Made by a program: the position numbers and the translations under genes. DNA of 64,000 nucleotides, taken from CAMBRQ01 sp945870325 (GTDB lineage: Bacteria; Bacillota; Clostridia; Lachnospirales; Lachnospiraceae). Positions 60,460-64,000 of this stretch are shown in pieces. Below the pieces are notes generated by a model. It did not search any database and was not told where the DNA came from. It was given only the letters and a program-made list of their open reading frames with translations. The first letter of the stretch is position 1. Every line of letters starts with the position of its first letter. Where the stretch lies: positions 34,633 to 98,632 of the forward strand of contig NZ_JBNPMC010000007.1 in the NCBI RefSeq assembly GCF_050313795.1, in the 5' to 3' direction.

Positions 60460-62790
60460 ATGATTAAGACTCTTACGAACCTGTTTAAGCAGGATAAAGA
60501 AAAATTTGTTGTACCGAAAGGGGTGCAGGACGTGATTCCCGTGGCAGCTATCTTTGATGATGGCATTTTCAAAGTGGGAAAGGATAAATATTCAAAGACC
60601 TACCGCTTTACGGATATTAACTATGCAGTGGCAAGCCGTGAGGATAAGGAAGCGATGTTCCTTGAATATTCTGAACTTCTGAACTCTCTTGATAGTGGTG
60701 CAACGACAAAAATCACAATCAATAATCGTCGGCTCAACAGACTGGATTTTGAGCAGACAATTCTTATTCCGACAACCGGAGATAATCTGGATGAGTATCG
60801 AGAAGAATACAACAAAATGCTTCTTGATAAGGCAACGGGTGCAAACTCCATTGTTCAGGATAAGTATATTACCATTTCCATCAACAAAAAGAGTGTGGAG
60901 GACGCAAGAACTTATTTCGCCCGTGTCGGTGCGGATTTGATTGCTCACTTCGGCAGGCTCGGAAGTAAGTGTGTGGAGCTGGAAACAGACGAAAGACTTC
61001 GTATTTTCCACGACTTTTATCGTGTGGGAGAGGAAAGCTCTTTCCATTTTGATATTAAGGAAACAAGAAAAAAAGGACACGATTTTAAGGATTATATCTG
61101 TCCTGACACAATGGAATTTGAAAAGGACTATTTCAAGATGGGAAACCGTTATGGAAGAGTCCTTTTTCTTCGTGAATATGCGTCCTATATCAAAGACAGT
61201 ATGGTAGCGGAACTTACGGATATGAACAGAAATCTGATGATGTCCATTGATATTGTTCCCGTTCCAACTGATGAAGCAGTAAAGGAAGCAGAGAACCGTC
61301 TGCTTGGTGTGGAAACCAATATCACAAACTGGCAGCGTAGGCAGAATGCCAATAACAACTTCTCTGCAACTGTTCCGTATGATATGGAGCAGCAGAAGAA
61401 AGAAATGAAAGAGTTCCTCGATGACCTTACGACCCGTGACCAGAGAATGATGTTCGCTGTTATCACAATGGTTATTACAGCAGACAGTAAGGAACAGCTT
61501 GAGAATGATACGGAAGCATTGCTTACCACAGCAAGAAAACATCTTTGCCAGTTTGCAACACTGAGATTTCAGCAGGTAGATGGACTCAACACGGTAATGC
61601 CGTTTGGAACAAGAAAGATTGATGCGTTCAGAACACTTACAACAGAGAGCCTTTCGGTATTTATCCCATTCAGGGTGCAGGATATATTCCACGAGAACGG
61701 TATCTATTACGGTCAGAATGTTATCAGCAAAAATATGATTATCGCAGACCGTAAGCAGCTTTTGAATGGTAACTCCTTTATTCTCGGTGTATCTGGTGGC
61801 GGTAAGTCATTTGCGGCAAAGGGAGAAATCATCAATCAGGTGCTTTCTTCAGATGCGGATATTATCATCATCGACCCTGAACGAGAGTATTCACAGCTTG
61901 TCAATGCGATGGGCGGAGAAGTAATCAATATTTCTGCTACTTCCGACAATCACATCAATGCAATGGATATGAATAAGGATTACGGCGACGGTGCAAACCC
62001 TGTCATTTTGAAATCTGAGTTCATTATGTCCCTTTGTGAACAGCTCATCGGCGGAACAAATCTCGGAGCAAAGCAGAAGTCTATCATTGACCGTTGCACG
62101 GCAAGCGTGTACCGCAGTTATCAGCAGAATGACTATCAGGGACATATACCGACCTTGCAGGATTTCAGGGCAGAACTTTTGCAGCAGGACGAACCGGAAG
62201 CAAAGGAACTGGCACTTGCTATTGAGCTTTTTACGCATGGTTCTCTGAACACTTTTGCAAAGCAGACGAATGTGGATACCAATAACCGCCTTATCTGCTA
62301 TGACATTCTTGACTTGGGTAAACAGCTTATGCCGATTGGTATGCTTGTTGTCCTTGACTCTATCCTGAACCGTATCACACAGAACCGTGCAAAGGGTAAG
62401 AATACCTTTATCTTCATTGATGAGATTTATCTTCTGTTCCAGCACGAATACTCTGCAAACTTCCTCTTTACCTTGTGGAAGCGTGTGAGAAAATACGGTG
62501 CATACGCAAGCGGAATTACCCAGAACGTCGATGACCTTTTGCAGAGCCACACAGCAAGAACAATGCTTGCAAACTCAGAGTTTATCATTATGCTGAATCA
62601 GGCTTCCACAGACAGGCTTGAGCTTGCAAAACTTCTGAATATTTCCGACCTTCAGATGTCCTATATCACGAATGTGGAAGCAGGACACGGACTTATCAAG
62701 GTGGGAAGTTCGCTTGTACCGTTTGCAAACAAATTCCCGAAGAACACGAAACTTTATAAACTGATGACGACCAAACCGGGTGAAGCGTAA
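60460..62790 (+). CDS. VirB4-like conjugation ATPase
   Basis: A 776-residue ATPase with N-terminal CagE/VirB4 domain, Walker A GVSGGGKSF near residue 445, Walker B FIFIDEIYLLFQ near 648, and the later QNVDDLLQS and NSEFIIMLNQ motifs usual in VirB4. It powers channel assembly and DNA transfer. AAAGGAGG lies about 14 bases upstream, somewhat far; a five-codon frame (ATGAGTTTTTATGATTAA) overlaps the start and may couple translation. Confidence 0.94.
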   Translation: MIKTLTNLFKQDKEKFVVPKGVQDVIPVAAIFDDGIFKVGKDKYSKTYRFTDINYAVASREDKEAMFLEYSELLNSLDSGATTKITINNRRLNRLDFEQTILIPTTGDNLDEYREEYNKMLLDKATGANSIVQDKYITISINKKSVEDARTYFARVGADLIAHFGRLGSKCVELETDERLRIFHDFYRVGEESSFHFDIKETRKKGHDFKDYICPDTMEFEKDYFKMGNRYGRVLFLREYASYIKDSMVAELTDMNRNLMMSIDIVPVPTDEAVKEAENRLLGVETNITNWQRRQNANNNFSATVPYDMEQQKKEMKEFLDDLTTRDQRMMFAVITMVITADSKEQLENDTEALLTTARKHLCQFATLRFQQVDGLNTVMPFGTRKIDAFRTLTTESLSVFIPFRVQDIFHENGIYYGQNVISKNMIIADRKQLLNGNSFILGVSGGGKSFAAKGEIINQVLSSDADIIIIDPEREYSQLVNAMGGEVINISATSDNHINAMDMNKDYGDGANPVILKSEFIMSLCEQLIGGTNLGAKQKSIIDRCTASVYRSYQQNDYQGHIPTLQDFRAELLQQDEPEAKELALAIELFTHGSLNTFAKQTNVDTNNRLICYDILDLGKQLMPIGMLVVLDSILNRITQNRAKGKNTFIFIDEIYLLFQHEYSANFLFTLWKRVRKYGAYASGITQNVDDLLQSHTARTMLANSEFIIMLNQASTDRLELAKLLNISDLQMSYITNVEAGHGLIKVGSSLVPFANKFPKNTKLYKLMTTKPGEA

Positions 62791-62803
62791 GGAGGGATTT
62801 ATA

Positions 62804-63205
62804 ATGTCTAAGATTCAATTTCGCAATGCTGCACACAGAGATTTTGTATTGGAAAATCTGGATAAGTGCAAAGTCAACGACTGTTATCACAGAGTATTTT
62901 TCTATGTGATGGGGATTTCAGAAGAAACGAGAATGAACATCGGAAAGATGTTTGATTTCAAGAGGGACTGTATCATACCGGAAGGTATGCACGGAGGTTG
63001 GCAGACAAGTGGCACAGTCAAGGTCTGCCACCTTGCCTTTAATCTTTGGAATGGATTTACAGAAGAAGGCAGGGAAAATCTTTATACACCAGAGGAGTTG
63101 TTCTGCTGCGGATATGCTCCGTATTTTATGGAGGGTATCAAGTTGAGGTATCCGGAGTATTGCAGGGATTTGACCCCGCCTAAAAGAAACGATATGGAAA
63201 GGTAA
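62804..63205 (+). CDS. DUF6075-like protein
   Basis: A 133-residue soluble protein starting MSKIQFRNAAHRDFVLENL with several Cys/His (YHRVFFYVMG, then VCHLAFNLWNG, FCCGYAPYFMEG). Small proteins of this kind follow virB4 in many related elements (DUF6075 by my recollection). ATG 62804 is ten bases after AAGGAGGG. Function unknown. Confidence 0.65.
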   Translation: MSKIQFRNAAHRDFVLENLDKCKVNDCYHRVFFYVMGISEETRMNIGKMFDFKRDCIIPEGMHGGWQTSGTVKVCHLAFNLWNGFTEEGRENLYTPEELFCCGYAPYFMEGIKLRYPEYCRDLTPPKRNDMER

Positions 63206-63211
63206 GAGAAC

Positions 63212-63979
63212 ATGAGCAGAAAAATTTATATTATTATTGCGGTGGTGCTTACGGTAGTGTTGTCTGTAAGCACCTTCTTTATTATCCGTAATCACATTGA
63301 CTCTGCCAAGCAGAATGAAGTCTACGATAACCTTGCGGAGATTGTGGAGGACGAGCCACCAAAGGAAAATGAGGGTGTGACGTTTTCAGAAGATAAGGAC
63401 TATCTTGCTGAATATCTTGAACTCTATCGACAGAATGAAGATATGGTGGGTTGGATAAAGGTTGAAGATACCAATATCAATTATCCGGTCGTGCAGTCTG
63501 TAAATGAGCCGAACTTTTACCTGAAGCACAAGTTTGATAAGACCTATTCTGCTTATGGCTGTCCGTATGTGCAGGAAAATTGTGATGTGCAGAAACCTTC
63601 AGACAACATCATTATTTACGGACATCACATGAATGACGGTTCTATGTTTACCGGACTGATGAAGTACAAAAATAAAAGCTTTTGGGAAGGGCATAAGACT
63701 ATTACCTTCGATACACTGACGGACAGACACCAGTATGAAGTGATTGCAGTCTTTAAGACAGTTGTTTATACAAACAGCTCCGACAGCTTTAAGTATTATG
63801 AGTTTACAGACGCAGACAATGCGACAGAGTTTGATGCGTATGTTGCCAAGTGTAAGGAGCTTTCTCTGTATGATACCGGAGTATCGGCAGAGTATGGCGA
63901 TAAGCTGATTTCTCTTTCTACTTGTGAATATTCAAGAAACAATGGCAGGCTTGTTGTTGTCGCTAAGAGAGTGGATTAA
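63212..63979 (+). CDS. srtB: Class B sortase
   Basis: A 255-residue transpeptidase with an N-terminal membrane anchor (about 5-27), then a sortase barrel: IIIYGHHMND with the catalytic His, Cys238 in SLSTCEYSRNNGR and Arg246. Class B sortases of Clostridia accept (S/P)PxTG-like signals, which fits the TPKTG end of the adhesin at 38188. It should anchor that adhesin to the wall. Starts seven bases after the previous gene. Confidence 0.92.
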   Translation: MSRKIYIIIAVVLTVVLSVSTFFIIRNHIDSAKQNEVYDNLAEIVEDEPPKENEGVTFSEDKDYLAEYLELYRQNEDMVGWIKVEDTNINYPVVQSVNEPNFYLKHKFDKTYSAYGCPYVQENCDVQKPSDNIIIYGHHMNDGSMFTGLMKYKNKSFWEGHKTITFDTLTDRHQYEVIAVFKTVVYTNSSDSFKYYEFTDADNATEFDAYVAKCKELSLYDTGVSAEYGDKLISLSTCEYSRNNGRLVVVAKRVD

Positions 63980-64000
63980 ACCCCACTCTCTATTATTTTT
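63966..64000 (+). terminator. Terminator after the sortase gene
   Basis: AGAGAGTGG, overlapping the stop codon, pairs with CCACTCTCT, followed by ATTATTTTT at the window edge. Confidence 0.7.

Larger units (their letters stand above)
30750..64000 (+). mobile_element. Integrative conjugative element, Tn1549/CTn-like (left part; right end outside window)
   Basis: A block with relaxase, MobC, VirD4, VirB4, PrgI, Maff2, TrbL-like, ArdC-like, ParAB, TnpV and sortase genes, entering the chromosome within the 3' end of lysS. The left boundary is inferred from the sudden change in lysS after codon 490 and from the first TGATGTAAA-type repeats at 30762 and 30780; the exact core cannot be fixed without the right end. 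Integrase and excisionase are not seen and should be to the right. Confidence 0.85.

Noticed and set aside
60592..61692. 366-codon minus-strand ORF
   Set aside because: Antisense shadow of the clearly conserved virB4 gene; Cys/His/Phe-rich and without family features.

Overview
The window suggests a gut-type Clostridia genome, most likely Lachnospiraceae (Dorea/Mediterraneibacter-like). This is inferred from the low-to-middle GC content, strong AGGAGG-type ribosome binding sites, an S-box riboswitch before metK, an energy-coupling-factor transporter, a FliB-type methylase and housekeeping genes of Firmicutes type. No rRNA or tRNA gene was recognised.

Bases 1-31218 are chromosome. The left end (1-2432) is a decaying islet of small envelope or signalling genes: a secreted protein with a frameshift and two tandem YcxB-like paralogues, one with a nonsense codon and one with a frameshift. 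Next come a likely Panacea-type toxin-antitoxin pair (2586-3864), fliB, an M18 aminopeptidase, a DUF554 membrane protein, a small hypothetical protein and shikimate kinase. murA follows a leader containing a 125-bp tandem repeat that can fold. Then come an MFS transporter, a TudS-like desulfidase with a complete ECF transporter (S, A1, A2, T), and SAM riboswitch-metK. After these are a two-component system, a TrkH/TrkA potassium uptake pair, an rRNA/tRNA methyltransferase, NfeD, a patatin-like protein whose frame runs into ornithine carbamoyltransferase, birA, a small DUF, coaX, dusB, greA and lysS. Three copies of a REP-like repeat (GGGGACGGGGG palindrome plus GGGACACGGCAAAT units) lie around the MFS and ECF transcription units.

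From within the 3' end of lysS (about 30750) to the right edge lies an integrative conjugative element of the Tn1549/CTn type. Its left end adds an in-frame tRNA-binding domain to the host lysyl-tRNA synthetase. Cargo follows: a MerR regulator with its own 19-bp-spacer promoter, a five-fold zinc-ribbon protein with a nuclease-like tail, and on the minus strand an alkyltransferase-like protein and an alpha/beta hydrolase. The maintenance and transfer part contains parA-parB behind a long structured leader, a giant thioester/Cna-B surface adhesin, small conserved proteins, a 2439-codon methylase-helicase with tnpV nested in another frame, a toprim protein and DUF3846. It continues with a candidate oriT, MobC, a MOBP relaxase, a PcfB-like protein, an ArdC-like protein, VirD4, Maff2, a VirB6/TrbL-like protein, PrgI, VirB4, a DUF6075-like protein and a class B sortase. 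A nucleotidyltransferase gene is wedged between prgI and virB4. Integrase, excisionase and right end are not in the window.

Functionally, the relaxosome (MobC, relaxase, oriT) would deliver single-stranded DNA to VirD4, then to a minimal Gram-positive type IV channel (VirB4, PrgI, TrbL, Maff2). The adhesin, anchored by the sortase, could bind cells, and ParAB could stabilise the excised form. The changed lysS end, the nested tnpV, the TudS-ECF operon, the murA leader repeats and the patatin-OTC open frame deserve most attention.
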